Below, one piece after another: positions 1 to 6,316 of a DNA stretch of 10,580 nucleotides; positions within the stretch are counted from its first letter, which is position 1, and the number at the start of each line of letters is the position of its first letter. The position numbers and the translations under genes were made by a program. Source of the DNA: Sporosarcina sp. (lineage in GTDB: Bacteria; Bacillota; Bacilli; Bacillales_A; Planococcaceae). Under the pieces are notes generated by a model. The model worked only from the letters and a program-made list of their open reading frames with translations. It had not been told where the DNA came from and did not search any database. Where the stretch lies: the NCBI GenBank assembly GCA_029263945.1, contig JARIDM010000003.1, forward strand, positions 1-10,580, given 5' to 3'.

Positions 1-300
1 GATGAGGGTGTCTTCTGCTAATGTCTCCATCCATTCCTCATTGGCGGAAATGAAGATGTCTACTGGTGCGCCTTGTTGTATTTGTTGTGCAAGACTGCCA
101 GAACCTTGCAGATTAAAAGTGAATTCAACATCGTGATCTTTTTCGTAAAGGGTTTTTATTTCTTCAAGTGCGTCCGTCAAGCTGACTGCCGCTGAAACGG
201 TTAATTGAACTTTTTCGTTTTCTTTTTTGGACGCTGTTGAACAACCTGTGATGAATAATAAAAATGCGATTGTGAAGAGTAGAAATTGAATCTTTTTCAT
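1..300 (-). CDS. modA: Molybdate ABC transporter substrate-binding lipoprotein ModA (partial, N-terminal 100 residues)
   Basis: This is the extracytoplasmic molybdate-binding protein that feeds the ModBC importer, which supplies molybdenum for molybdopterin enzymes. The reading frame starts at 300 and runs off the left edge, so only the first 100 residues are visible. Residues 1-20 form a lipoprotein signal peptide: a Lys-Lys start, a hydrophobic core and the lipobox FITGC with Cys20. Typical ModA motifs follow: an AAVSLTDALEEI stretch near residues 37-48, and a GSGSLAQQIQQGAPVDIFISA stretch near 67-87, which in the family contributes to oxyanion binding. The ribosome binding site GGAGG (309-313 on the plus strand) lies 8 bases upstream of the ATG, and a good sigma-A promoter sits further upstream. 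modB and modC would be expected beyond the left edge, which is inference. A tungstate-binding relative cannot be excluded from this fragment. Confidence 0.93.
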   Translation of the reverse strand, partial: MKKIQFLLFTIAFLLFITGCSTASKKENEKVQLTVSAAVSLTDALEEIKTLYEKDHDVEFTFNLQGSGSLAQQIQQGAPVDIFISANEEWMETLAEDTLI

Positions 301-334
301 AAGATATTCCTCCAATTCAATAATGTCTTCCCTT

Positions 335-363
335 AGTGTAAAATATATACATTTTTTAGTAAA
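335..363 (-). promoter_or_regulatory. Sigma-A-type promoter of modA
   Basis: Read on the minus strand, TTTACT (358-363) and TACACT (335-340) are separated by exactly 17 bases. They lie about 35-60 bases upstream of the modA start. Both hexamers match the sigma-A consensus at most positions, and the spacer is AT-rich. Confidence 0.6.
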
Positions 364-378
364 GTAGATTTCAGAATT

Positions 379-406
379 TGTTATGTCGTAAACAGTTTTC
401 ATAACA
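379..406. promoter_or_regulatory. Inverted repeat upstream of the modA promoter, candidate operator
   Basis: TGTTATG (379-385) and CATAACA (400-406) form a perfect 7-bp inverted repeat with a 14-base spacer. It starts about 16 bases upstream of the modA -35 box. A regulator site for molybdate uptake is plausible from position only; no regulator gene is in view. Confidence 0.35.
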
Positions 407-446
407 GGGTTTTATTACTATACCATGACAACATATAGTTGCGTCA

Positions 447-1343
447 TTGCAGCATCATCATAAAGTCAGTTTGAATTTGACACGAGTAAATGAATCTCGT
501 ATTACAAGTGGAGAGATCGCAACCGCCATTCAATCGTTGAGTGAAGCCGCAGCCACTCAATTAAGCCAAGTAGATGAAAATACAGCGAATTTATTGTCGA
601 TGACGGATACTGTTGACACGTTGACGGTATCCACAACACAAGTGCTAGATGAAACGGGTGAAGCTGCAAAACTCGCGAACAAAGGTGAAGAATTGATTGA
701 TCAAACAACGAAGCAATTTTCAACTGTCAATCAAAGTATTATCAATCTTGAGCGATTATTTCAACTTTTTCAAAGTCGGATTAGCGATATTGATGTCTTC
801 GTGAATGATATAACTGAAATAGCGAATCAAACAAATCTTTTAGCGCTAAATGCATCGATTGAGGCTGCAAGGGCTGGGGAAGCAGGACAAGGATTTGCAG
901 TAGTTGCTGAAGAGGTGCGTAAATTAGCTTCGCAGTCAGAGGGTTCTGCTAGAAATGTAAGTCAAGTAGTGACTCAAATTACGAATGAATCAGCGGAAAT
1001 TGTTCAGGATATATCTATCAATGTGCAAGAAGTTGAAAAAGGAATGGGTAGTTTACATACGACAAGCCATGCCTTTACAGACATTCAACAAGCTACATTG
1101 GGGATTCAGCAACAGATGAATGATGTTCATGCGATGATAGAAAATATAAACTTTAAAAGTAACCATATTTCAAAATCGATGGACGCGTTAAAAGATATAT
1201 CAAATGAAAGTTTAGTGGGCAGTCAGCAAATATCTGCTGCAGCCGAGGAGCAATTGGCTTCTGTAGAGAATTTAACTGCCAGTATGAAAGATTTACAGAG
1301 ACTTACCCAAAGTGTTGAGAAGCTTGTTCCGCAAATCAATTAA
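447..1343 (+). CDS. Methyl-accepting chemotaxis protein, cytoplasmic signalling domain only (probable 5'-truncated remnant)
   Basis: This is the signalling half of a chemoreceptor, the part that binds CheW and controls the CheA kinase. The 298 residues are predicted coiled coil, with the highly conserved hairpin tip at about residues 120-160 (EIANQTNLLALNASIEAARA, then GFAVVAEEVRKLA). About 140 residues precede the tip and about 158 follow it, close to a complete long (44-heptad type) signalling domain. There is no transmembrane segment, no HAMP domain and no ligand-binding domain. The only usable start is TTG at 447. It has no Shine-Dalgarno sequence, and the frame is closed by a TGA at 426-428, so no longer start exists. 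The modA start lies only 146 bases upstream, divergently oriented. I infer a receptor that lost its 5' half by deletion. A soluble, sensorless adaptor-like receptor is the alternative. The domain call is certain; whether it is expressed is not. Confidence 0.85.
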   Translation: MQHHHKVSLNLTRVNESRITSGEIATAIQSLSEAAATQLSQVDENTANLLSMTDTVDTLTVSTTQVLDETGEAAKLANKGEELIDQTTKQFSTVNQSIINLERLFQLFQSRISDIDVFVNDITEIANQTNLLALNASIEAARAGEAGQGFAVVAEEVRKLASQSEGSARNVSQVVTQITNESAEIVQDISINVQEVEKGMGSLHTTSHAFTDIQQATLGIQQQMNDVHAMIENINFKSNHISKSMDALKDISNESLVGSQQISAAAEEQLASVENLTASMKDLQRLTQSVEKLVPQIN

Positions 1344-1371
1344 TGTAATCCTTATACATCTGCTGTGAACA

Positions 1372-1400
1372 TGGTAGACTAATCTAGTGATCAGATTAGT
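1372..1400 (+). promoter_or_regulatory. Candidate extended -10 promoter overlapping a perfect inverted repeat, upstream of the SEC-C gene
   Basis: TGGTAGACT (1372-1380) has the TGnTANNNT form of an extended -10 element, with no good -35 box. ACTAATCT (1378-1385) and AGATTAGT (1393-1400) form a perfect 8-bp inverted repeat with a 7-base spacer, covering the expected transcription start. No T-run follows on either strand, so it does not look like a terminator. An operator or a 5'-UTR hairpin next to the ribosome binding site is the likelier reading. Confidence 0.35.
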
Positions 1401-1417
1401 TAAAAGGACGTGTTTAA

Positions 1418-2413
1418 ATGGTAGGACGTAACGAGCCGTGTCCATGTGGAAGCGGAAAAAAGTATAAAAAGTGTTGTCAAGCGAAGCAATCCATCTCAAT
1501 AGAAGAGGTACAAATAGAAGAGTTAGAACGGATTTTACAAAACTTTTATGATGAGTATCCTAAACGTGAGGATGTAAGCGAGTATTTAGATATGGTTGAT
1601 AAGTGGCGTAAATCGTTGGATGCTTATTTGGTAGAAGAAATGATAGAAGCGGTTGTTGTAGATGAGTTTTTCTTTCACCGAAAGCCAGAAATTTGGCAAG
1701 GTTATTTAGAGAAACAACGAAAGAAAATTGTTCGACCGTCTGTTCTTCAAGTTTTAAAGAGTTGGACCAGTCCGCGTGTATTTATAGGTGAAGTCATTGC
1801 CGTGGAGGAAGGATATATGACAGTCAAGAGTGTTTTGGAAGATGAAACCATATTTTTAAGACGCGAAAGTGAAAAACCTGTTCCAGTAGGCGTTCATTTA
1901 TATTGCTTTATATTGCCAGATGGTACATTAAGAAAAGCATATTACTTGGCGGTTTCTAGTTTGATATTCTTCCCGAAAGATCACGAAAAAGTATTTACAA
2001 CTTTCTCAGAGCGGTTTGCGGCTGATAAAACAGTTTCTGCTTCTCTGTATTTGAAAGAAAATGGCGCTGCTTTTTGGGAGTTGTTAGGAAAAGATGGTTA
2101 CGACGGGGGAGAGTTCACGGACTTTGAAGCAGGTGTTCTTTTAAAAACTGCCAGTTTCTTAGATGAAAAAGAGCGGGACCCTGATTCTTTACTAGAAGTG
2201 GTGGAAGATTATCTTGTAGAACTGCAACCGAATGCACGCAAAGAAGTTGCAATAGCAGCAGGGGCGATTCGCTTTGGTCAAGAGAATGGATTGTTTGAGC
2301 CACTCGATATGACGATTAAAGAAATTGCGGATTGGTTTGAAGTTTCCACTTCTTCATTGAATAAATATTATAAAGACCTTAATGAATATTATGTAAAAAA
2401 GAATGCTAAATAG
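1418..2413 (+). CDS. SEC-C zinc-motif protein with cyclin/HTH-like C-terminus
   Basis: This 331-residue cytoplasmic protein has unknown biochemical function. Residues 4-20 are a SEC-C motif with Cys8, Cys10, Cys19 and Cys20 (CxCx8CC), the zinc-binding element also found at the SecA C-terminus. There it binds SecB and ribosomes. Residues 28-260 are acidic, mixed alpha/beta and not recognised. Residues 273-320 (AIAAGAIRF, then TIKEIADWFEVSTSSLNKYY) resemble the cyclin/HTH repeat of TFIIB-like proteins, in which the second helix pair fits a DNA-binding HTH. The start is supported by AAAGGA (1403-1408) 9 bases before the ATG and by the SEC-C motif lying at the very N-terminus, as is common. The gene ends at a strong terminator and appears monocistronic. 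The SEC-C call is firm, the HTH call is a pattern-level inference, and the role is unknown. Confidence 0.85.
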   Translation: MVGRNEPCPCGSGKKYKKCCQAKQSISIEEVQIEELERILQNFYDEYPKREDVSEYLDMVDKWRKSLDAYLVEEMIEAVVVDEFFFHRKPEIWQGYLEKQRKKIVRPSVLQVLKSWTSPRVFIGEVIAVEEGYMTVKSVLEDETIFLRRESEKPVPVGVHLYCFILPDGTLRKAYYLAVSSLIFFPKDHEKVFTTFSERFAADKTVSASLYLKENGAAFWELLGKDGYDGGEFTDFEAGVLLKTASFLDEKERDPDSLLEVVEDYLVELQPNARKEVAIAAGAIRFGQENGLFEPLDMTIKEIADWFEVSTSSLNKYYKDLNEYYVKKNAK

Positions 2414-2461
2414 AAACGAGCGACACCATTACAGTTTGTAAAAGGTGTCGCTCGTTTTTTT
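2414..2461 (+). terminator. Rho-independent terminator of the SEC-C gene
   Basis: A perfect 14-bp stem (2414-2427 pairing with 2444-2457) encloses a 16-base loop and runs into seven T residues. It starts directly after the stop codon. The gene on the other strand ends at 2467, so the hairpin may also stop minus-strand transcripts, although the T-run on that side is interrupted. Confidence 0.9.
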
Positions 2462-2466
2462 ATCGT

Positions 2467-2991
2467 TTATTTTGCTGCTAAAACGTCAGCAAATGCTTTT
2501 ACATAAGGTGGCAGATCGGGTGGACGTTGACTGGATACGAGATGGCCGTCGACGACAACAGACTCATCGCTCCAAAGGCCCCCAGCGTTCATCATATCGT
2601 GTTTAATGCCTGGTGTACTTGTAACTTTTTTTCCTTTTAAAATATTTGCAGAAATGAGTACCCAACCTGCATGACAAATTTGTCCGATTGGCTTTTCTGC
2701 ATCATCCATTATACGGATAAATTCTAGCACCTCGTCGTATCTTCTTAATTTATCAGGTGCCCAGCCTCCTGGTACAAGAATGGCATCGTATTCCTCAGCG
2801 TGTATTCCAGCAAAATCATAATCGGAAACTGCTGGTACGCCGTACTTTCCAATATACGTCTTCCCTTTTTCGTTACCGACTAAATGAACGATAGCGCCTT
2901 CTTCGCGGAGTCGATAGATCGGATACCAAAGTTCCAAATCTTCAAATTCATCTTCTACGAGCGCGATAACCTTCTTATCTTTTAAACGCAT
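2467..2991 (-). CDS. DJ-1/PfpI family protein (general stress protein 18/YfkM-like)
   Basis: This is a 174-residue single-domain member of the DJ-1/PfpI superfamily, whose members act as glyoxalases, disputed protein deglycases or peptidases in stress defence. The full domain is present. The N-terminal strand KKVIALVEDEFEDLEL carries the conserved acidic residues near 14-18. VPGGWAPD lies at 73-80. The nucleophile elbow GQICHAGW holds Cys106 and His107. The C-terminal SSQRPPDLPPY (153-163) is typical of the YfkM-like branch. The start is supported by GGAGG 7 bases upstream. A TATAAT (plus-strand complement at 3016-3021) lies upstream without a clear -35 box. YfkM of Bacillus subtilis belongs to the sigma-B regulon, but I see no convincing sigma-B promoter here. 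The gene is convergent with the SEC-C gene and appears monocistronic. Confidence 0.9.
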   Translation of the reverse strand: MRLKDKKVIALVEDEFEDLELWYPIYRLREEGAIVHLVGNEKGKTYIGKYGVPAVSDYDFAGIHAEEYDAILVPGGWAPDKLRRYDEVLEFIRIMDDAEKPIGQICHAGWVLISANILKGKKVTSTPGIKHDMMNAGGLWSDESVVVDGHLVSSQRPPDLPPYVKAFADVLAAK

Positions 2992-3015
2992 GATGATTCC
3001 TCCTTCGTTATCTGT

Positions 3016-3021
3016 ATTATA
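3016..3021 (-). promoter_or_regulatory. Possible -10 box of the DJ-1/PfpI gene
   Basis: On the minus strand these six bases read TATAAT, 25 bases upstream of the start codon. No matching -35 hexamer or TGn extension is present, so this is a weak call. Confidence 0.3.
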
Positions 3022-3157
3022 AGCCTATCAGTGAAAGGACTGTTATTGAAGTGAAAAGCTTCAAAATGGAATAGGAACATACAGTTTGTGTTATAGATTT
3101 AGAATCGTTATGTAATAAAAAAAGCGCAAGTTTCAGGACACAATTATCTACTATATA

Positions 3158-3204
3158 GCTGAGATGTCAGCATAACGTGTCACGTTTTATGTTAGTCTTA
3201 TAAG
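3158..3204 (+). promoter_or_regulatory. Candidate promoter/operator upstream of the GNAT gene
   Basis: A short hairpin, GCTGA-gatg-TCAGC (3158-3171), is followed immediately by a perfect 13-base palindrome, AACGTG-T-CACGTT (3174-3186). A weak -35 (GTGTCA, 3177-3182) lies inside the palindrome, and a -10-like TATAAG (3199-3204) follows 16 bases later. The arrangement suits repressor control, but the promoter hexamers are poor. The rest of the 298-base gap 2992-3289 is AT-rich with nothing else recognisable. Confidence 0.3.
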
Positions 3205-3289
3205 GAGTGTTTTCTCGTCTGCCATTTTGTACGGAGTCGATAAGACAAATGATGTACTTGGCTTATTAGACCACTTCAAGGAGGATAAA

Positions 3290-3742
3290 ATGACCTTTCA
3301 AATGAAAGAAATCCAAGCAACAGAGACCTATCCACTTCGACATACTGTTTTAAGACCAAATCAGGACATTTCGACTTGCAACTATCCAGGTGATAAAGAT
3401 CCTACGACATTCCATATAGGCGCTTTCAAAGGGGAGGAACTGATTGGAATTGCCTCCTATTATCAGGAAAAACATCCAAATTTCAATGAAGAAAGTCAAT
3501 ATAAATTGCGCGGCATGGCGACATCTGAAAATTACCGTGGGATGAATATAGGAAAAGAACTTATTATAAAGGCCGAAGAGATTTTACGAGAACGTCAAGT
3601 AGATTTTTGGTGGTGCAACGCGCGTGAGATTGCATTTGGGTTTTATACAAAGCTTGGACTTTCTAAATACGGGAAGATGTTCGAAATTGACCCGATTGGT
3701 CCACATAAAATTATGTTTAAACACTTAAAGAGACGTGGTTAA
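3290..3742 (+). CDS. GNAT family N-acetyltransferase
   Basis: This 150-residue acetyltransferase transfers an acetyl group from acetyl-CoA to an unidentified amine substrate. The fold is recognisable in order: an N-terminal strand (MKEIQATETYPLRHTVLRPN), a central strand with FHIGAFKGEELIGIAS near 41-56, and the CoA-binding motif A LRGMATSENYRGMNIGKELI at 73-92. In motif A, Arg83, Gly84 and Gly88 match the pyrophosphate-binding loop, with Asn86 where Gly is more usual. The aromatic region AFGFYTKLGL at 115-124 is typical of motif B. I chose ATG 3290 because AAGGAGG lies just upstream with good spacing and because family members begin with this sequence. The same frame is open further upstream to 3176, but the TTG at 3227 has no nearby ribosome binding site. 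The next gene, exoA, starts 55 bases downstream, so co-transcription is possible. Confidence 0.88.
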   Translation: MTFQMKEIQATETYPLRHTVLRPNQDISTCNYPGDKDPTTFHIGAFKGEELIGIASYYQEKHPNFNEESQYKLRGMATSENYRGMNIGKELIIKAEEILRERQVDFWWCNAREIAFGFYTKLGLSKYGKMFEIDPIGPHKIMFKHLKRRG

Positions 3743-3797
3743 TGCGTTGCCTTAAACCTGAAGTGGTACGTATATTGCTAAATGGAGTGTGCTATAA

Positions 3798-4553
3798 ATG
3801 AAATTAGTCTCATGGAATGTAAATGGATTAAGGGCCTGTGTGAAAAAAGGTTTTTCAGCCTATTTCGAAAAAATTGACGCAGACATTTTTTCCGTTCAGG
3901 AAATTAAGTTACAAGAAGGACAAATTGACTTAAAACTTGAAGGGTACTACCAATACTGGAATTACGCAGTCAAGAAAGGCTATTCAGGGACAGCTATTTT
4001 TACGAAAGAAAAACCACTCGCTGTTAAATACGGTGTAGGGAATTTGGACGCTGAAGAAGAAGGGCGCATCTTAACATTGGAATTTCCTGCGTTTTATGTA
4101 GTGAATGTGTACACGCCGAATGCGCAGCGTGACTTGGCACGGCTACCTTTTCGTTTGGAATGGGAAGCCCGCATGCATGCTTACTTAAAGGATTTGGATT
4201 CGGTAAAACCCGTTATTTACTGCGGAGATTTAAACGTCGCGCATGAGGAAATCGATATTCGTAATGTGAAATCCAATATTGGAAATTCAGGCTTTACTGC
4301 AGAGGAGCGTGGAGAGATGACCAGTCTTTTAAAAGAGGGGTTTGTGGATACGTTTCGCTACTTTTATCCTTCGCTTGAAGGCGCATTCACTTGGTGGTCG
4401 TATATGAACACAGTGCGGGCGCGTAATATTGGCTGGCGCATAGATTACTTTATTGTCTCCGAGCGATTAGTTCCACAATTAGAACGTGCTGAAATTCATG
4501 CGGAAGTGATGGGAAGCGATCATTGTCCAATCTTGTTAGAAATCACTTTGTGA
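3798..4553 (+). CDS. exoA: Exodeoxyribonuclease III / AP endonuclease
   Basis: This cytoplasmic base-excision repair enzyme cleaves DNA at abasic sites and removes 3'-blocking groups as a 3'-5' exonuclease. It is 251 residues, almost the same length as Bacillus subtilis ExoA. It is a single endonuclease/exonuclease/phosphatase domain with all expected catalytic positions: Asn7 (SWNVNG), the metal ligand Glu35 (VQEIK), Tyr105 (NVYTPNAQ), Asp144 and Asn146 (GDLNVAHEEID), and the terminal Asp241-His242 (GSDHCP). The FTWWSY and RIDYFIV segments near 197-202 and 214-220 are typical of the abasic-site pocket. The ribosome binding site is modest (GGAG about 11 bases before the ATG). The gene follows the acetyltransferase by 55 bases with no terminator between. 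I saw no SOS box nearby. Confidence 0.96.
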   Translation: MKLVSWNVNGLRACVKKGFSAYFEKIDADIFSVQEIKLQEGQIDLKLEGYYQYWNYAVKKGYSGTAIFTKEKPLAVKYGVGNLDAEEEGRILTLEFPAFYVVNVYTPNAQRDLARLPFRLEWEARMHAYLKDLDSVKPVIYCGDLNVAHEEIDIRNVKSNIGNSGFTAEERGEMTSLLKEGFVDTFRYFYPSLEGAFTWWSYMNTVRARNIGWRIDYFIVSERLVPQLERAEIHAEVMGSDHCPILLEITL

Positions 4554-4682
4554 GAAGGAAAATAAAAGTGAGTTGTTCGTTGACGCTATAAACTAGAATG
4601 ATTGAACAAATCGGTGCATAGGATGTTCAAGGGTTGTTTCAAAAAACATAGGTAACGATTAAAAGAATGAGGTGCTAGGAAG

Positions 4683-5759
4683 ATGGCTTTGCCGAATCAC
4701 CCGATTGTTTTAATGAATCAAGTATACCGTAAAGTATTGCCCACTGTACATGAGGCGTTGAATTATTGGAAACAAAGAGCAGCAGAAATACCCAATAAGG
4801 AATTAAGAGGACAAGCATTGGCAAGTATTGCTGGAAAGACGTTTCACGTTGAAGGTGGTTCGATACTGGCGCTCGCTGCACATACAAATAGACATACAGC
4901 GATTCGCTTTATAGTTGCTTATCAAACGATAAGCGACTACTTGGACAATTTATGTGATCGAAGCACATCACTCGATCCAGAAGATTTTGCAGCACTACAT
5001 GAATCGATGGAAGATGCATGTACCGTGGGTGCACCTCCGCGAGAGTATTATCGTTTTCGGGAAGATCAAGAAGACGGTAATTACTTAGTTGAGTTAATGA
5101 AAGAATGTCAATCTGTATTGAAAGACATGCCTCACTATGAAAAAATTAAACCAGATTTACTCGAACTTTGTCGTTATTATTGTGACCTACAAGTCCACAA
5201 GCATGTACGAAAAGACGAACGTGAAGATCGCCTTATCGCTTTGTATGAAAAAGAAAAAAGTAAACTACCTGACATGACTTGGTTTGAATTTGCGGCTTGT
5301 TCAGGTTCTACTTTAGGCATTTTTTGTCTCGTCTCTTATGGGCTACAAAAAGATTTTGAAAGTCGAGATGCCATGCTTATTCGTAAGGGGTATTTCCCAT
5401 ATATACAAGGATTACATATCCTATTAGACTATTTTATTGACCAAGAAGAAGACCGAGTGGGCGGAGATTTAAATTTTTGTTTTTATTATGTAAATAAGGA
5501 TGAGTTATATCAGCGGTTGCTTTACTTTCTGGAACAGGCAGATATTTATATAGCCCATTTACCAGATCAACGATTCCATCGTATGATTCTCCGCGGCTTA
5601 TTGGGGATTTATTTGTCAGATGAGAAAGTCAGTGAACAGAAAGAGGTCAAACTGCTCGCCAAAAAAATGATGAGAAAAGGTGGACGCGTGAGCCGTTTTT
5701 TTTATTGGAATAATCGGTTCTATCAATGGTTTCAGAAAACTAAAAAAGACGTGTCATAA
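4683..5759 (+). CDS. ytpB: Tetraprenyl-beta-curcumene synthase (YtpB family, DUF2600)
   Basis: YtpB-type enzymes cyclise tetraprenyl diphosphate (C35) to tetraprenyl-beta-curcumene, the precursor of sesquarterpenes found in Bacillus membranes and spores. The 358-residue length is usual for the family. The protein is all-helical and has no canonical DDxxD. Instead it has DYLDN (Asp85, Asp88, Asn89) and a second acidic cluster LLDYFIDQEEDRVGGDLNF (residues 248-265, with Asp249, Asp253, Glu255, Glu256 and Asp257). The pairing of these clusters matches the family's proposed Mg2+/diphosphate sites. The start has GAGG (4669-4672) 10 bases upstream. A prenyl synthase for the C35 substrate and a squalene-hopene-cyclase-like partner would be needed to complete the pathway, and neither is in the window. 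The gene appears to be transcribed alone or with the lipoprotein gene that follows. Confidence 0.92.
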   Translation: MALPNHPIVLMNQVYRKVLPTVHEALNYWKQRAAEIPNKELRGQALASIAGKTFHVEGGSILALAAHTNRHTAIRFIVAYQTISDYLDNLCDRSTSLDPEDFAALHESMEDACTVGAPPREYYRFREDQEDGNYLVELMKECQSVLKDMPHYEKIKPDLLELCRYYCDLQVHKHVRKDEREDRLIALYEKEKSKLPDMTWFEFAACSGSTLGIFCLVSYGLQKDFESRDAMLIRKGYFPYIQGLHILLDYFIDQEEDRVGGDLNFCFYYVNKDELYQRLLYFLEQADIYIAHLPDQRFHRMILRGLLGIYLSDEKVSEQKEVKLLAKKMMRKGGRVSRFFYWNNRFYQWFQKTKKDVS

Positions 5760-5774
5760 CCTGTCTTTTAGTTT
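5737..5774 (+). terminator. Possible weak terminator hairpin at the end of ytpB
   Basis: AAACTAAAAAAGAC (5737-5750) pairs with GTCTTTTAGTTT (5763-5774), with two bulged A residues in the left arm. The stem is AT-rich and overlaps the last codons of ytpB. No clean T-run follows outside the stem, so termination would be inefficient. Confidence 0.35.
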
Positions 5775-5841
5775 CTCGTATAAGAGGTCTCTCCTTTGGT
5801 CAAGATAAGTATAGTGAGCGACGCAAGGGGGGATGAAACAT

Positions 5842-6288
5842 GTGAACAAAGTGACAATAATCCGTTTACTTTTGATCATAATGATTACGCTTTTTATGAT
5901 TGGTTGCAGCAACAAAAACTTGGTGACCGAAACTGCGTCAAAAGATGAAAAGAAAGCCTCACTTGGAAACGAATATGGGTTCACATCCTTTAACTTATCG
6001 ATAGATACATCTGAAATGAAAGAAGCGCTTTTGAGTGACTATGACGAGAAAATAGATAAGACAGAGGCTGTTTACGAGAGTAAAATTGATCATTTATATT
6101 TGCATGGGGATCAAGCAATGGAGAAGTTGGATGAGATATTTAAAGAACTTGCGCTTAATACGGATATGGATGATGAAGATATCATTAAAGAAACTTCAAA
6201 AGCTTTTGAAGTGATCGACTACAGGGTCATTAAATTAAAGGTTCAATTTAAAGGCCATGACACAAAAGAACTCATGATGAGTAAATAA
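5842..6288 (+). CDS. YusW-like lipoprotein
   Basis: This 148-residue predicted lipoprotein is anchored to the outer face of the membrane; its role is unknown. A short basic N-terminus and hydrophobic core lead to the lipobox FMIGC with Cys22. The mature part carries the YusW-type pattern: YGFTSFNLSIDTSEMKEAL (a beta-rich opening), then an alternating YESKIDHLYLHGDQAMEKLDEIF segment, and a final strand region VIKLKVQFKGHD. I chose GTG 5842 because the strong AAGGGGGG (5825-5832) is 9 bases before it. An in-frame ATG at 5833 directly abuts that ribosome binding site and would add only three residues. The gene begins 83 bases after ytpB and ends at a strong terminator shared with the convergent deacetylase gene. 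The family assignment is from motif memory, not a search. Confidence 0.82.
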   Translation: MNKVTIIRLLLIIMITLFMIGCSNKNLVTETASKDEKKASLGNEYGFTSFNLSIDTSEMKEALLSDYDEKIDKTEAVYESKIDHLYLHGDQAMEKLDEIFKELALNTDMDDEDIIKETSKAFEVIDYRVIKLKVQFKGHDTKELMMSK

Positions 6289-6316
6289 AACCGCTAATTG
6301 TCATTTAGCGGTTTTT
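6287..6316. terminator. Bidirectional terminator between the YusW-like and YlxY-like genes
   Basis: A perfect 11-bp stem (6287-6297 pairing with 6305-6315) encloses a 7-base loop. A-rich left and T-rich right flanks give a T-run in both directions. It begins at the 3' end of the lipoprotein gene, and its right arm contains the stop codon of the minus-strand gene. Confidence 0.85.

Noticed and set aside
425..463. ATG at 425 as a start for the chemoreceptor
   Set aside because: It lies in another frame and ends at a TAA after 12 codons, with no ribosome binding site. It cannot join the receptor frame without a shift, and no receptor-like residues are encoded.
3176..3289. Upstream extension of the acetyltransferase from TTG 3227 or earlier
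   Set aside because: The frame is open, but the TTG has no nearby ribosome binding site. ATG 3290 has AAGGAGG in ideal position and gives the usual N-terminus of the family.
5833..5841. ATG 5833 as the start of the YusW-like lipoprotein
   Set aside because: It directly abuts the G-run that forms the ribosome binding site. GTG 5842, nine bases away from it, is better spaced; the difference is only three residues.
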